The notes below the pieces were generated by a model. It did no database searches. It saw nothing but the letters and a program-made list of their open reading frames with translations, and was not told the DNA's origin. Positions 25,697 through 34,148 of a stretch of 64,000 nucleotides of DNA are shown one piece after another. Position 1 is the first letter of the stretch, and every line of letters starts with the position of its first letter. The position numbers were made by a program, and so were the translations under genes. Source of the stretch: CAYZED01 sp964477445 (GTDB lineage: Bacteria > Bacillota > Clostridia > Lutisporales > Lutisporaceae); NCBI GenBank assembly GCA_964477445.1, contig CAYZED010000006.1, positions 1 to 64,000 of the forward strand, in the 5' to 3' direction.

Positions 25697-26245
25697 TTAT
25701 TGATTAGTCTTGCTTGGTTTATCTATTTTATAACCATCTTTATTTAATGATTTTATAGAAAAACCCAGCGACTCTCCTGTTTCTGCATCATAATATATTG
25801 TAGATACTGCATTTTCAACATACCCATACTCTATATTATAACCCTTGGGATAATGTATTATTGTGACCCAAACCATACGATCTTTTGAAATAGCAGGATC
25901 TAAATCAAATTCTGTATATTTTTCTAGAAGTTCTTGATAAGTTATCAATTCCTTTTTTAAATATTCAGCATCATCTTTTAAATATTTTTGGTCAACATAG
26001 CCCTGCATCCCTGTAACATCTTTACAATTATTAGACATGTCTTTATTAGGTTTATATTTTTCCTCAACTATCACAGGCTTAAAGTCTTTTCCTTCAGATT
26101 TTATTGCCCTTTCCTCAAAACCATTTGTTTGGTCTTTTAGGAAATCATATCTTGTAAAACTTTTAGCGTTTGCATAAACTAATCCTATTGATGATAATAA
26201 CACCAAAAGTATAACGCTTACAAATAGTATTCTTTTATTATTCAT
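25697..26245 (-). CDS. Secreted or membrane-anchored protein of unknown function
   Basis: The ATG at 26243-26245 (MNNKRILF) is chosen because GGAGG precedes it; an in-frame upstream start would overlap the previous gene. Residues 1-26 are a signal peptide or anchor (ILFVSVILLVLLSSIGLVYA). The remaining 155 residues are hydrophilic. The segment STIYYDAETGESLGFSI near the C-terminus looks like the strand pair of PepSY-type or similar small extracellular modules, but this is weak. It lies 19 bases behind the gene at 26265-26993, so both form an operon. Confidence 0.7.
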   Translation of the reverse strand: MNNKRILFVSVILLVLLSSIGLVYANAKSFTRYDFLKDQTNGFEERAIKSEGKDFKPVIVEEKYKPNKDMSNNCKDVTGMQGYVDQKYLKDDAEYLKKELITYQELLEKYTEFDLDPAISKDRMVWVTIIHYPKGYNIEYGYVENAVSTIYYDAETGESLGFSIKSLNKDGYKIDKPSKTNQ

Positions 26246-26264
26246 ACAATTTTTCCTCCACATT

Positions 26265-26993
26265 CTATTGTTGTGTAAAAGTTGTTTTATTATTCGCACT
26301 ACTATAACTGCAATTAACTAGTCCTGTATTATCCGTAGCTGTAACGGTTTTATTACTCCATTTCTTCCAAATCACCTCAGTAGTATTTCCATCATTATCA
26401 TAATCATCCGTATCTCTTGCAAAATAGTATTGTTCGCTTATATAAGTACTTGCTATGCTTTGGGAGGAATAGTCAGTATTTACTACTTCAAAACCTTGAT
26501 CGTCAGTTGACCCGTTAACATACCCCACTGTATCGCTAAATGCACCGATGTATGTAGACCCAATATAAATCTCCCAAAGATTATTGTTGTCAATGTAATC
26601 TACTATAGTAATTGTATATTCTGTGCCTACCGTTGCAGACTTGCTAGTTATTTTAGAAGCCGTAAAAACTCCATCTATAAACTTTGCTTTAAAGAATCCA
26701 TCATAGTTTTCTGCTACATTATTGCCCATATTTATTGCACCTTTTTTGTACCCTACCTCAAACCATGAAGATGTGTTTTTTACTGGAATCCACTCTTCAA
26801 AGTTAATCTTGTTCCAATATCCAGTAGTTGAATTCCAACCTGATGTTATAGTTGGAATTTTGAAATTCCCCTTAATACCATGATGATTAGCACAAGATAT
26901 GCTTTCAATACAGTGATCATTGGCAAAAACGGTTCCAAACGAACACAAATTGCAAATAAACACAATCAAAACTAATACAGTAATTTTCTTCAT
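26265..26993 (-). CDS. Secreted protein of unknown function
   Basis: The ATG at 26991-26993 (MKKITVLVL) has AAGGAG ten bases upstream; an earlier ATG at 27012-27014 overlaps this site. Residues 1-25 are a clear signal peptide ending in TVFA. The mature part of about 217 residues is rich in Asn, Thr, Tyr and Trp, with beta-type patterns such as EYTITIVDYIDNNNLWEIYI, common in extracellular Clostridial proteins. I recognise no domain. The gene pair is flanked by the hairpin repeats at 25231 and 27272. Confidence 0.7.
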   Translation of the reverse strand: MKKITVLVLIVFICNLCSFGTVFANDHCIESISCANHHGIKGNFKIPTITSGWNSTTGYWNKINFEEWIPVKNTSSWFEVGYKKGAINMGNNVAENYDGFFKAKFIDGVFTASKITSKSATVGTEYTITIVDYIDNNNLWEIYIGSTYIGAFSDTVGYVNGSTDDQGFEVVNTDYSSQSIASTYISEQYYFARDTDDYDNDGNTTEVIWKKWSNKTVTATDNTGLVNCSYSSANNKTTFTQQ

Positions 26994-27271
26994 TTTTTCA
27001 ACGCTCCTTCTCATACAATAAATTAATTATGGGTTTTTATAGTTTATGAATCCTATAATCTATTACATATATTATCATTTTGTCCAATGGGCGTCAATGG
27101 TTTTTTTTGAATTATTTTACTTCATAATTCGACAATCATCATTGTTAATGCGATTTCAGGCGTAAAATTCTGAACCATATTTATACGTGAAGCGTATATC
27201 CTCTTCTGAAAACATAGTTACTCTATCCACCTGAGTTATGCCGCTANNNNNNNNNNATGCTTCGCATGTTT

Positions 27272-27337
27272 CTGGTGTTAATTCTTTCTTTTCTTAATTT
27301 TTAAAATTAACACCACGCTCGTCACCCTCTCGGGTTC
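27272..27337. repeat. Hairpin repeat element, copy B
   Basis: Partner of 25231-25294, with arms GGTGTTAATT/AATTAACACC and the 19-mer CTCGTCACCCTCTCGGGTT. Right after it the sequence continues CGATTCCCC, giving a tRNA T-arm look-alike. A 10-N gap (27248-27257) lies just to its left. Apart from this repeat and the terminator, 27015-27408 shows nothing else. Confidence 0.7.
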
Positions 27338-27361
27338 GATTCCCCACTCGTTCTTTTCTAT

Positions 27362-27396
27362 GAAAAAATAAAAACCACTTACTTATGTAAGTGGTT
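27362..27396 (-). terminator. Terminator of ssrA
   Basis: On the minus strand AACCACTTAC and GTAAGTGGTT pair around a short loop and are followed by TTTATTTTTT. It begins 13 bases after the tmRNA CCA end. Confidence 0.85.
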
Positions 27397-27408
27397 CTAT
27401 CTTTTCAT

Positions 27409-27757
27409 TGGTGGAGGCGAGGGGAATCGAACCCCTGTCCGAAAGCGCCTTAACCAGAACTTCTCCGAGCGCAGTCAATGATTTTACATTCCCTCTATCA
27501 AGCGCCCGTTGACAGGCTCAAGACTTCAGTAGCTTCATAATGCCGCACAATCGCAAAGCTTAAACTGTGCCGTTCTCCACTAAATGACACCAGGAACCCG
27601 AAGCGTAGACACCCCGGCCTGATGGCAGCCTAATTAGGCTGCGTACGCGTAATTATCGTTAGCGTTTAAATTGTTTTTTCTAGCTTTTAACGTGGTTGCC
27701 AGTATCACGGCTCGCTATTCCAATTTCAACTACCCCCGTCGAAACCAGTACGCCCCC
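27409..27757 (-). ncRNA. ssrA: Transfer-messenger RNA (tmRNA)
   Basis: The 5' end GGGGGCG (27751-27757) pairs with CGCCTCC before ACCA at the 3' end, forming the tRNA-like acceptor stem; TTTCGACGGGGG and GGTTCGATTCCCC are the conserved tRNA-like parts. The encoded tag reads GCT AAC GAT AAT TAC GCG TAC GCA GCC TAA, i.e. ANDNYAYAA, one residue shorter than the common ANDENYALAA. Length 349 nt. It rescues stalled ribosomes with SmpB. The smpB stop codon is directly adjacent to the 5' end. Confidence 0.95.
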
Positions 27758-28264
27758 TTAATATTCCTTGCCTCTAAACTGCCTTTCGATTTCTCTCTTG
27801 GCATCTTTTTCAGCAAGATCATGACGTTTGTCATGAAGGAGTTTACCTTTTGCGACAGCCAGCTGAACTTTTACTCTACTTCCCTTTAAGTATACCGACA
27901 AAGGAACCAAAGTATAACCTTTCTGCTGAATGTAACCTATCAATTTGTTAATCTCATATTTGTGAAGCAAAAGCTTCCTGTCTCTCAGAGGATTAACATT
28001 ATGAATATTTCCTTGTTCATAAGGACTTATATGAAGATTATAGACAAAAACTTCGCCTTTGACTATAGCAGCATAACTATCTTTTAGATTAAGTGAACCT
28101 TTTCTGACAGATTTCACTTCGGTTCCTGTTAATTCTATACCAGTTTCATATGCTTCTTCAATAAAATACTCGTGTCTTGCTTTTCTATTAGTTGCAAGCT
28201 GTTTAAAACTATCATTTGCCACAGTGTTCTCTGCCTCCTTCTTCCTAATCTCTGACCTTTTCAT
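27758..28264 (-). CDS. smpB: SsrA-binding protein SmpB
   Basis: A 168-residue basic protein that binds tmRNA and delivers it to stalled ribosomes. Family landmarks: NRKARHEYFIEEAYETGIEL, GTEVKSVRKGSLNLKDSYA, HISPYEQGN, RDRKLLLHKYEINKL and the basic tail GKKLHDKR-like (GKLLHDKRHDLAEKDAKREI). The N-terminus has about 20 extra polar residues compared with typical SmpB of 150-155 residues. The stop TAA is immediately followed by the tmRNA gene, so both are transcribed from the same promoter and the tmRNA 5' end must be processed out. Confidence 0.95.
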   Translation of the reverse strand: MKRSEIRKKEAENTVANDSFKQLATNRKARHEYFIEEAYETGIELTGTEVKSVRKGSLNLKDSYAAIVKGEVFVYNLHISPYEQGNIHNVNPLRDRKLLLHKYEINKLIGYIQQKGYTLVPLSVYLKGSRVKVQLAVAKGKLLHDKRHDLAEKDAKREIERQFRGKEY

Positions 28265-28286
28265 GATCTAAACATGACCCTATATG

Positions 28287-28314
28287 ATTATATCATCCCT
28301 TAAAACTTTGTCAA
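28287..28314 (-). promoter_or_regulatory. Promoter of smpB-ssrA
   Basis: Perfect hexamers on the minus strand: TTGACA (28309-28314), 16-bp spacer, TATAAT (28287-28292). The start codon follows after about 22 bases. Confidence 0.75.
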
Positions 28315-28350
28315 ACCGCTCATGTTTCAATGTTTACATATCAATTAAGG

Positions 28351-29916
28351 TTATTTCCCCTTCGAGCTCTTAATTTTACCGCCGCCGTTATTTCCCGCAG
28401 GTTTTGAACCAAATTTTCCACCCGCTTTGTATCCCGAGCTTCCTCCTGGTCTTCCTCCAGACTTACCTGATTTTTCGCCAGGTTTAGAAGGTTTAAGTCC
28501 GCCATACTTTTCCATATAGTAGCTTGTCGGTTTATTTGCGGCTTTTTCGTCTAAAAGTTCCGGTTTGTCGTTTCCATACTTAAATGAACGTGAGGTTTTA
28601 TCTCTATTAACTCTTTTTTCATATTCTTCTGGTGCTTTCCCTTTTTCCTCAAAATATCCATCATACGGTTCGTCTGATTTTCTCTTCTTTGTATCATACG
28701 CATCCGCTTTGTTTTTTGAGTCATAATTTACAGTTTTATTTTTCGGATCATAGTTTACATCTTTATTTTTCGAGTCATAATTCACAGATTTGTTCTTTAC
28801 ACCCTTCATTTCTGTATCTGCAAATTCACTAAAGCTCATTTTTTTCGGTTTATCATCTCTGTCTTTAATATATGGCTTTTTTTCAGAAGTATAGGACATA
28901 TTTTCGTTTCTTCTGTTATTAATTTCTTTGCTGTCTTTCTTTTGAGCATCGCTTTTCACGAATTCTTTTTTAAAGCCTTCTTTTTTAGCGCCTTCTGCTT
29001 TCACATATTCTCTTTTCGGCTCTTCTCTTTTTGCGCCTTCTGCTTTCACGTATTCTCTTTTCGGCTCTTCTCTTTTAGCGCCTTCTGATTTCACGTATTC
29101 TCTTTTAGGCTCAGTACCAGTCAGTTTTTCTACTTTGTCTTTCACTTTACTACTCCTACTGCGAGTTGCGTAACTCCTGCCCTCGGGTTCATATTTGTTT
29201 TCTCTTACGTTCCTTAGTGCTTCTTTTCCGCTTATTGCAGTCCTTCTTGATTTTATTTTTTTGTCCGAAACATTGGTGGCTTCACCTTCAGACATATCTG
29301 TGTTTTCAACACTGGAAGATATTTTTTCTACTATACTAAAGTCAATTTTTCGCGAACCCACATCAGCTTTATCAACTCTAACTTTGACTACGTCGCCAAT
29401 TCTAAATGCAAGGTTTCTTCTCTCGCCTCTTAGCAAATGATTTACATCGTCAAATTGATAATAATCATCAACAAGACTATTTACGTGTACAAGCCCTTCA
29501 ATAGTGCTTGGAAGTTCAACATAGAATCCAAATCCTTGCACGCTTGTAATAATGCCATCAAATTCCTCTCCGATATGTTTGCTCATGAATTCAGCTTTTT
29601 TCATATCATCAACTTCACGCTCAGCTTCGTCGGCTCTGCGCTCCATTGCAGACGAGTGTAATGCAATTTCACCAAGAATGCTGTCGTAATGCTTAATTCG
29701 TTTCTCAGACATCTTTCCATTCAAAGTTTCCTTAATAATTCTATGAATAATTAAATCGGGGTATCTTCTTATAGGAGATGTAAAATGGCAATAATACTTT
29801 GCTGCCAATCCAAAATGCCCCAGACAATCTGCCGTATAACGAGCTTTTTTCAAGGATCTTAGCATCATTGTGCTAATCAAACGCTCTTCTCTTCTGCCTT
29901 TTACCAGTTCCATCAT
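28351..29916 (-). CDS. rnr: Ribonuclease R, C-terminal fragment with long repetitive basic tail
   Basis: This frame continues RNase R after the break. Before its first ATG it reads YRVHETPDPERIKAFADFAH, then contains the rest of the RNB domain (TADCLGHFGLAAKYYCHFTS, PIRRYPDLIIHRII) and an S1 domain (EFDGIITSVQGFGFYVELPS). The final 300 residues or so are an unusual extension: three to four 14-residue repeats of the EPKREYVKAEGAKRE type, four roughly 9-residue repeats (KSVNYDSKN), then a Gly/Lys/Ser-rich end. RNase R tails bind structured RNA or ribosomes, and this one is much longer than most. Alone this half cannot be active, as the catalytic Asp cluster lies in the other fragment. Confidence 0.85.
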   Translation of the reverse strand: MMELVKGRREERLISTMMLRSLKKARYTADCLGHFGLAAKYYCHFTSPIRRYPDLIIHRIIKETLNGKMSEKRIKHYDSILGEIALHSSAMERRADEAEREVDDMKKAEFMSKHIGEEFDGIITSVQGFGFYVELPSTIEGLVHVNSLVDDYYQFDDVNHLLRGERRNLAFRIGDVVKVRVDKADVGSRKIDFSIVEKISSSVENTDMSEGEATNVSDKKIKSRRTAISGKEALRNVRENKYEPEGRSYATRSRSSKVKDKVEKLTGTEPKREYVKSEGAKREEPKREYVKAEGAKREEPKREYVKAEGAKKEGFKKEFVKSDAQKKDSKEINNRRNENMSYTSEKKPYIKDRDDKPKKMSFSEFADTEMKGVKNKSVNYDSKNKDVNYDPKNKTVNYDSKNKADAYDTKKRKSDEPYDGYFEEKGKAPEEYEKRVNRDKTSRSFKYGNDKPELLDEKAANKPTSYYMEKYGGLKPSKPGEKSGKSGGRPGGSSGYKAGGKFGSKPAGNNGGGKIKSSKGK

Positions 29917-31445
29917 TTCCTGAACAGCTTTTGGCTGGGTTTCCTCTGCCGAGATTTTGAATCTAAGTCCAAAATTATGAGCAAAATCAGCAAATGCCTT
30001 AATTCTTTCTGGATCCGGTGTTTCATGAACTCTATAATACTACCCCTATTTGTTCTTCTATTATTCAAAATTCCTTGGAGCGTTTTCATTTCGCCAAGCA
30101 TATCGAGGATTTGTGCGTATCTTTCTAGCACTTCAGGTTCTTTATCAAAAATCCTATTTACGTTATTATATGTCATTCTCTCTGCGGTTTTTATAACGCT
30201 CTCAAAAATCTCATAATTCACAACTTTACCATTTTGATTAATCTCCATATTACAGCTGAGTGTAAGCCTATCAACCTTTGGGTTCAAACTGCATATTCCA
30301 TTTGATAATCTCGGAGGAAGCATCGGCAAAACTCTATCCACCATGTAAACACTGGTTCCACGATCCACTGCTTCTTTGTCAAGTGGAGAATTCTCGGTTA
30401 CATATTGTGATACATCTGCAATATGAACTCCTAATGAATAATTTCCATTACTGAGGCGTTTTAGTGATACAGCGTCATCAAGATCCTTGGCATCGTCGCC
30501 GTCTATCGTAATAATGAGCTCGCCTCTTAAATCTCTGCGATTTGCGATATCGTCTTCACTAACTTGTTCTGGCACTTTTTCGGCCTGCTTCAGTGCATCT
30601 TCAGGGAATTCCATAGGTAGCCCACGATTTTTAGCAATAGAGAGAATATCTATTCCGGCATCATCTTTGTGCCCCAATATTTCCACGATTCTTCCTTCAG
30701 GATTATTGCCCTCAAAAGGCCATCTCGTTATTTCAACGACTACTTTAAAATTATCCTTCAAATCTACTGAATTGTATTTTGAAATGTAAATATCATTAAG
30801 AATTTTTGTGTCATCTGGTATTACGAAACCATAATTTTTGTTCCTATGATACGTTCCAGTTACAAAACGATTTGCTCGTTCAATAATCCGAATAACTTCG
30901 CCTTCTTGCCTATTTCCTTCTTTTACTTTGCTATACCTACCCGCTCTGCCAAAAGAATCCTGGTCTTTGACTTTAACAAGAACTCTATCATTATTCATTG
31001 CTTCATTGAGATTTTTCACTGGTACAAAAATATCTCCAAGCTCTCTATTATCTCTTATTAGAAATCCAAAACCTTTTGCGTTGATTGATATTTTTCCGGC
31101 ATAAATTCCAAAAACCTCACTAGATGCGATTCGCCCTTTTTTGTTTCTGATAATCATGCCATTATCTTCTAGTTTTTTAATTTCTTCTTTAAAAAAGTCT
31201 GCTAAGCTCATTTCTCCCTTAATACTCGCTTGTATTGAAAATAAAGCTTCTTTTTCCTCTAATTCTAAATATGAAATCAAATCTATTACTACGGTTTCTT
31301 CACTAGCTGCCTCAAAATATCTATTTCTAATGTACTCAATTACTAGTTTTTCATAATCAATTTTGTCCAAAATATTCTCATTCTCGATAGCTTCTATATT
31401 AAATTTTTCTGTTACGAATTTTTCTACATCTTCGTTTTTTGCCAT
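29913..31445 (-). CDS. rnr: Ribonuclease R, N-terminal fragment (frame broken by an internal deletion)
   Basis: Contains an N-terminal helix-turn-helix, two cold-shock domains (NAKGFGFLIRD, DIFVPVKNLN; RNKNYGFVIPDD) and the start of the RNB nuclease domain with its catalytic Asp cluster, IDGDDAKDLDDAVSL. Until RRTNRGSI near 30045 the sequence is normal. It then jumps into what should be YRVHETPDPE in another frame and ends at 29913. Compared with standard RNase R, about 55 residues (including the conserved EEFMLxAN segment) are missing, and the missing length is not a multiple of three. No Ns mark the site. Either a deletion mutation inactivated rnr or the assembly collapsed. Confidence 0.88.
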   Translation of the reverse strand: MAKNEDVEKFVTEKFNIEAIENENILDKIDYEKLVIEYIRNRYFEAASEETVVIDLISYLELEEKEALFSIQASIKGEMSLADFFKEEIKKLEDNGMIIRNKKGRIASSEVFGIYAGKISINAKGFGFLIRDNRELGDIFVPVKNLNEAMNNDRVLVKVKDQDSFGRAGRYSKVKEGNRQEGEVIRIIERANRFVTGTYHRNKNYGFVIPDDTKILNDIYISKYNSVDLKDNFKVVVEITRWPFEGNNPEGRIVEILGHKDDAGIDILSIAKNRGLPMEFPEDALKQAEKVPEQVSEDDIANRRDLRGELIITIDGDDAKDLDDAVSLKRLSNGNYSLGVHIADVSQYVTENSPLDKEAVDRGTSVYMVDRVLPMLPPRLSNGICSLNPKVDRLTLSCNMEINQNGKVVNYEIFESVIKTAERMTYNNVNRIFDKEPEVLERYAQILDMLGEMKTLQGILNNRRTNRGSIIEFMKHRIQKELRHLLILLIILDLDSKSRQRKPSQKLFRK

Positions 31446-31472
31446 TCAGGCATCACCTCATTCTTTTTAAAA

Positions 31473-31715
31473 TCATGGTATAAAGTGTAATATCGAATTT
31501 AGATAAGTTATGCCTACTAACTGAATGATAAGCAAAACTGGAAATCCAATTAAAAACTTTAAGTGTTTTGTTTTATGTCTGAAATACTCCATTCCAAGCC
31601 ATCCACCGGCTGCCCCACCTATAAAAGCTAAAGTAAATAAAGTAACCTCAGGGATCCTTCGTCTTTTTAATTTTGCATTGTTTTTGTCTACACCCATTAG
31701 TACAAAACATAATAC
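31473..31715 (-). CDS. DUF1294 membrane protein, 5' end lost in gap
   Basis: The frame is open from the 10-N gap at 31716-31725 to a stop at 31473. The sequence MGVDKNNAKLKRRRIPEVTL, GGAAGGWLGMEYFRHKTKH and a C-terminal membrane helix are characteristic of the small DUF1294 family of about 90 residues. The residues before MGVDK (VLCFVL) are the end of the first membrane helix, so the true start is in or beyond the gap. Function unknown. Confidence 0.85.
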   Translation of the reverse strand, partial: VLCFVLMGVDKNNAKLKRRRIPEVTLFTLAFIGGAAGGWLGMEYFRHKTKHLKFLIGFPVLLIIQLVGITYLNSILHFIP

Positions 31716-31824
31716 NNNNNNNNNNCTTGAATTGTATGTTAATTTTATAATTTATGATTCTTATGATTATTTATGATGCTTATGATTATTCCTGTAATGT
31801 GAATTCATATTGATTTTATATTAT

Positions 31825-32730
31825 CTAAATTTCCGACACATATTTTCTCAAAGATTTAAGAATCCCCTTCTGCAGAGACGTTAGTTCTTTAGACGGTTTT
31901 TTGTCCAAGAAATCTTTTATTGAATATCCTTCTTTAAATATTGCAAAATCATACTTGCCGAAACCTATTGCTTTCTCGGGACATCCATACACACATCTCA
32001 AACAAACATAACAGTTTTTACCAAAAATCGGCATTCCTTCTTTTAAACTAATGTTTTGAGCAGGACATGACTCCAAACATTTACCACAGCTCGTACAATC
32101 TTTAGTAATTTTAAAGTACTTATTTACGCTCTTCCAAGCTAGATGTTCCAGGCCATAAATCCATCCAAACATATACGGCAAAACTTTATCATTTCTTACG
32201 CTTTTCCAGCCGCTTGTTAATTCTCCAGCCATCTTTTCTGCTTTTTTCATAGAAGCATCAACTAGCAAAATATTCACATCCTCAGGATAAGCATAAAAAA
32301 GATTTGCTGGCATATAAAACTGTCTTTCATAAATAACTTTTCCGCCTATCGATTGAATGCTTTTTTTTAATCTAAAATGAGCTATATCATTAAAGTATGC
32401 AGGTCCCGCGCAAGTGGAGAAAATAAAGAATTCAGGAATATTTTTTAACTCTTTTAGCATTGGAGTGAGAATTTTTTTAAAAAATTCGAAAATCACTCTC
32501 GGTGGCATAAATCCGTAAATCGGGAATCCCAGCCCTATATAATCAATTACCTCAGTTCCATCTTCAGTTCCGACTTTGATAAAATCTTTTACTGAAATAT
32601 CACCGAAAAGATGGTCTTCAATCTTAAACGTATCAACATTATTACCTTTTTCAATTAAGCTTTCAGTAAGTTTATTAGTCACTAACTCTGTATTTCCTGT
32701 TCCTGAAAAGTAAAAAATCATCATTTTCAT
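31825..32730 (-). CDS. EFR1-type flavodoxin/ferredoxin fusion
   Basis: A 301-residue protein. Residues 1-170 are a flavodoxin-like fold with the FMN phosphate loop FSGTGNTELV and the GLGFPIYGFMPP loop. Residues about 210-265 carry two 4Fe-4S motifs, CTSCGKCLESCP and CYVCLRCVYGCP. This arrangement is the EFR1 family, found widely in anaerobic Firmicutes and presumably an electron carrier; partners are unknown. It starts three bases after the stop of the AI-2E-family permease gene, so the two genes are translationally linked. Confidence 0.88.
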   Translation of the reverse strand: MKMMIFYFSGTGNTELVTNKLTESLIEKGNNVDTFKIEDHLFGDISVKDFIKVGTEDGTEVIDYIGLGFPIYGFMPPRVIFEFFKKILTPMLKELKNIPEFFIFSTCAGPAYFNDIAHFRLKKSIQSIGGKVIYERQFYMPANLFYAYPEDVNILLVDASMKKAEKMAGELTSGWKSVRNDKVLPYMFGWIYGLEHLAWKSVNKYFKITKDCTSCGKCLESCPAQNISLKEGMPIFGKNCYVCLRCVYGCPEKAIGFGKYDFAIFKEGYSIKDFLDKKPSKELTSLQKGILKSLRKYVSEI

Positions 32731-32732
32731 AA

Positions 32733-33902
32733 CTATACTTCATCCTCTTCATTTTTTGACATAATATATTCATTAAATAGCAATTTAATTATAGCTGAGA
32801 CTGGAACAGCTAGAAGCATTCCAAGCAGTCCAAAAAACGTTCCTGCAACAATAATTGAGAGTATTACAAACACAGGGTGTAAACCTACACTCTTCCCAAC
32901 AACCCTTGGCGTAATAAACATTGTATCAATTTGCTGAATTGTCACAATAACTAGAATCGCTAAAACTGCCTTAATCAATGATCCAGACAAAATCGCGACG
33001 ATAACGGCTGAAATCATTGCAATTAACATTCCAAAATACGGAACAATATTACCAACTCCAGCAAGTGCTCCAAGTATCAATGAAAAATCAAGTCCTATAA
33101 TTGAAAATCCTATAATACACAAAATACCGACTATGAAAGCATCCAAAAGTTGCCCTCTAATAAACCCAGAGATTACATCATTGATTTCTGAAAAAACTCG
33201 TTTACTTCTCTCAGACATCGACTTAAATCCCACTAAAGCTAAAACTGATATAAACACTTTTCTGAAATACTTAAAATCAAATATCAAATAGAAAGAAATC
33301 AAAATTCCTAAAAAGAAATTAAATAAATTTCCTCCCAAAGCACCTAAAAATGAGATGAACCCATTTAATGCGCTCCCAATTATATCTTTTGTTCTATTAA
33401 TAATTTCAACTGATTGAGATTTAAACTGGTCAGATAATCCGAATTCATTCAGTTTTGCTGAAAATTTGGAGAAAATATCATTGTAAGTGTTAATGTACTT
33501 TGTGATTTCATCAGAAAAGTTTCCTGCTCGCATAACAGCGCCACTTCCACCAACTATCAACTTATATATTAGTACTATAAGCCCGAAAATAACTAGTACT
33601 ACTATTAAATAAACTGTTATTAAGCTAACTGTTCGACATAACCTTACCCTTTTTTTGTTTTGGAAAAATTTAATTTTATTTCTTAAAATATTTTCTATCC
33701 TTAAAACAGCAGGATAGAGCAAATACATCAAGATTAATCCAAATATTAGAGGTTTTAATACACTAATAATCGAACCCAAAACAAGCATAAGAGTCGATCC
33801 AATGATTGCAATGTTTTTTAGTATTTCATATAAAATATATGCTGCTGCAAGTGTTCCCAATATATAAACCGAGACTTTCAAGTACTTTTTATCTAGCTCC
33901 AA
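32733..33902 (-). CDS. AI-2E family transporter (TqsA-like permease)
   Basis: The TTG at 33900-33902 follows GGAGG by eight bases, giving 389 residues; an earlier in-frame TTG would place that site inside the gene. Seven or eight membrane helices and a large soluble loop between them are typical of PF01594. Conserved parts include GFIRGQLLDAFIVGILCIIG, ALAGVGNIVPYFGMLIAMIS and FITPRVVGKSVGLHP. Members export autoinducer-2, act as Na+/H+ antiporters, or have unknown substrates; I would not infer quorum sensing. It is in an operon with the EFR1 protein. Confidence 0.85.
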   Translation of the reverse strand: MELDKKYLKVSVYILGTLAAAYILYEILKNIAIIGSTLMLVLGSIISVLKPLIFGLILMYLLYPAVLRIENILRNKIKFFQNKKRVRLCRTVSLITVYLIVVLVIFGLIVLIYKLIVGGSGAVMRAGNFSDEITKYINTYNDIFSKFSAKLNEFGLSDQFKSQSVEIINRTKDIIGSALNGFISFLGALGGNLFNFFLGILISFYLIFDFKYFRKVFISVLALVGFKSMSERSKRVFSEINDVISGFIRGQLLDAFIVGILCIIGFSIIGLDFSLILGALAGVGNIVPYFGMLIAMISAVIVAILSGSLIKAVLAILVIVTIQQIDTMFITPRVVGKSVGLHPVFVILSIIVAGTFFGLLGMLLAVPVSAIIKLLFNEYIMSKNEEDEV

Positions 33903-34000
33903 GATATATTCCTCCATTATTTTAATAATCAAAGCCAATTATTCCTGCTTTTATCTCTTATATATGATTATATACGAAAAAGAGTTATATATATACCCTA

Positions 34001-34029
34001 TTGCAAAACCTTTGTAAGCCTGTTATAAT
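34001..34029 (+). promoter_or_regulatory. Promoter of tRNA-Ser
   Basis: TTGCAA, 17-bp spacer, TATAAT; the tRNA begins 28 bases after the -10. Confidence 0.75.
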
Positions 34030-34057
34030 ACCACTTGTCGGATATATACTATTTCAC

Positions 34058-34148
34058 GGAGAGATGGCTGAGCTGGTCTAAGGCACACGACTGGAAATCG
34101 TGCGATCTGTAACAGGGTCCGAGAGTTCGAATCTCTCTCTCTCCGCCA
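34058..34148 (+). tRNA. tRNA-Ser (GGA anticodon)
   Basis: GGAGAGA pairs with TCTCTCC in the acceptor stem and the CCA is encoded. The anticodon stem CACGA/TCGTG encloses CTGGAAA, i.e. anticodon GGA reading UCC/UCU. Length 91 nt with the long variable arm expected for serine. The T-arm is GAGAG-TTCGAAT-CTCTC. Confidence 0.95.

Noticed and set aside
28632..28832. Plus-strand frame over the RNase R tail
   Set aside because: It mirrors the repetitive minus-strand coding sequence and has no own signals.
32733..33902. Quorum-sensing exporter
   Set aside because: The AI-2E family name is historical; no luxS or related gene is visible, so only a permease call is justified.
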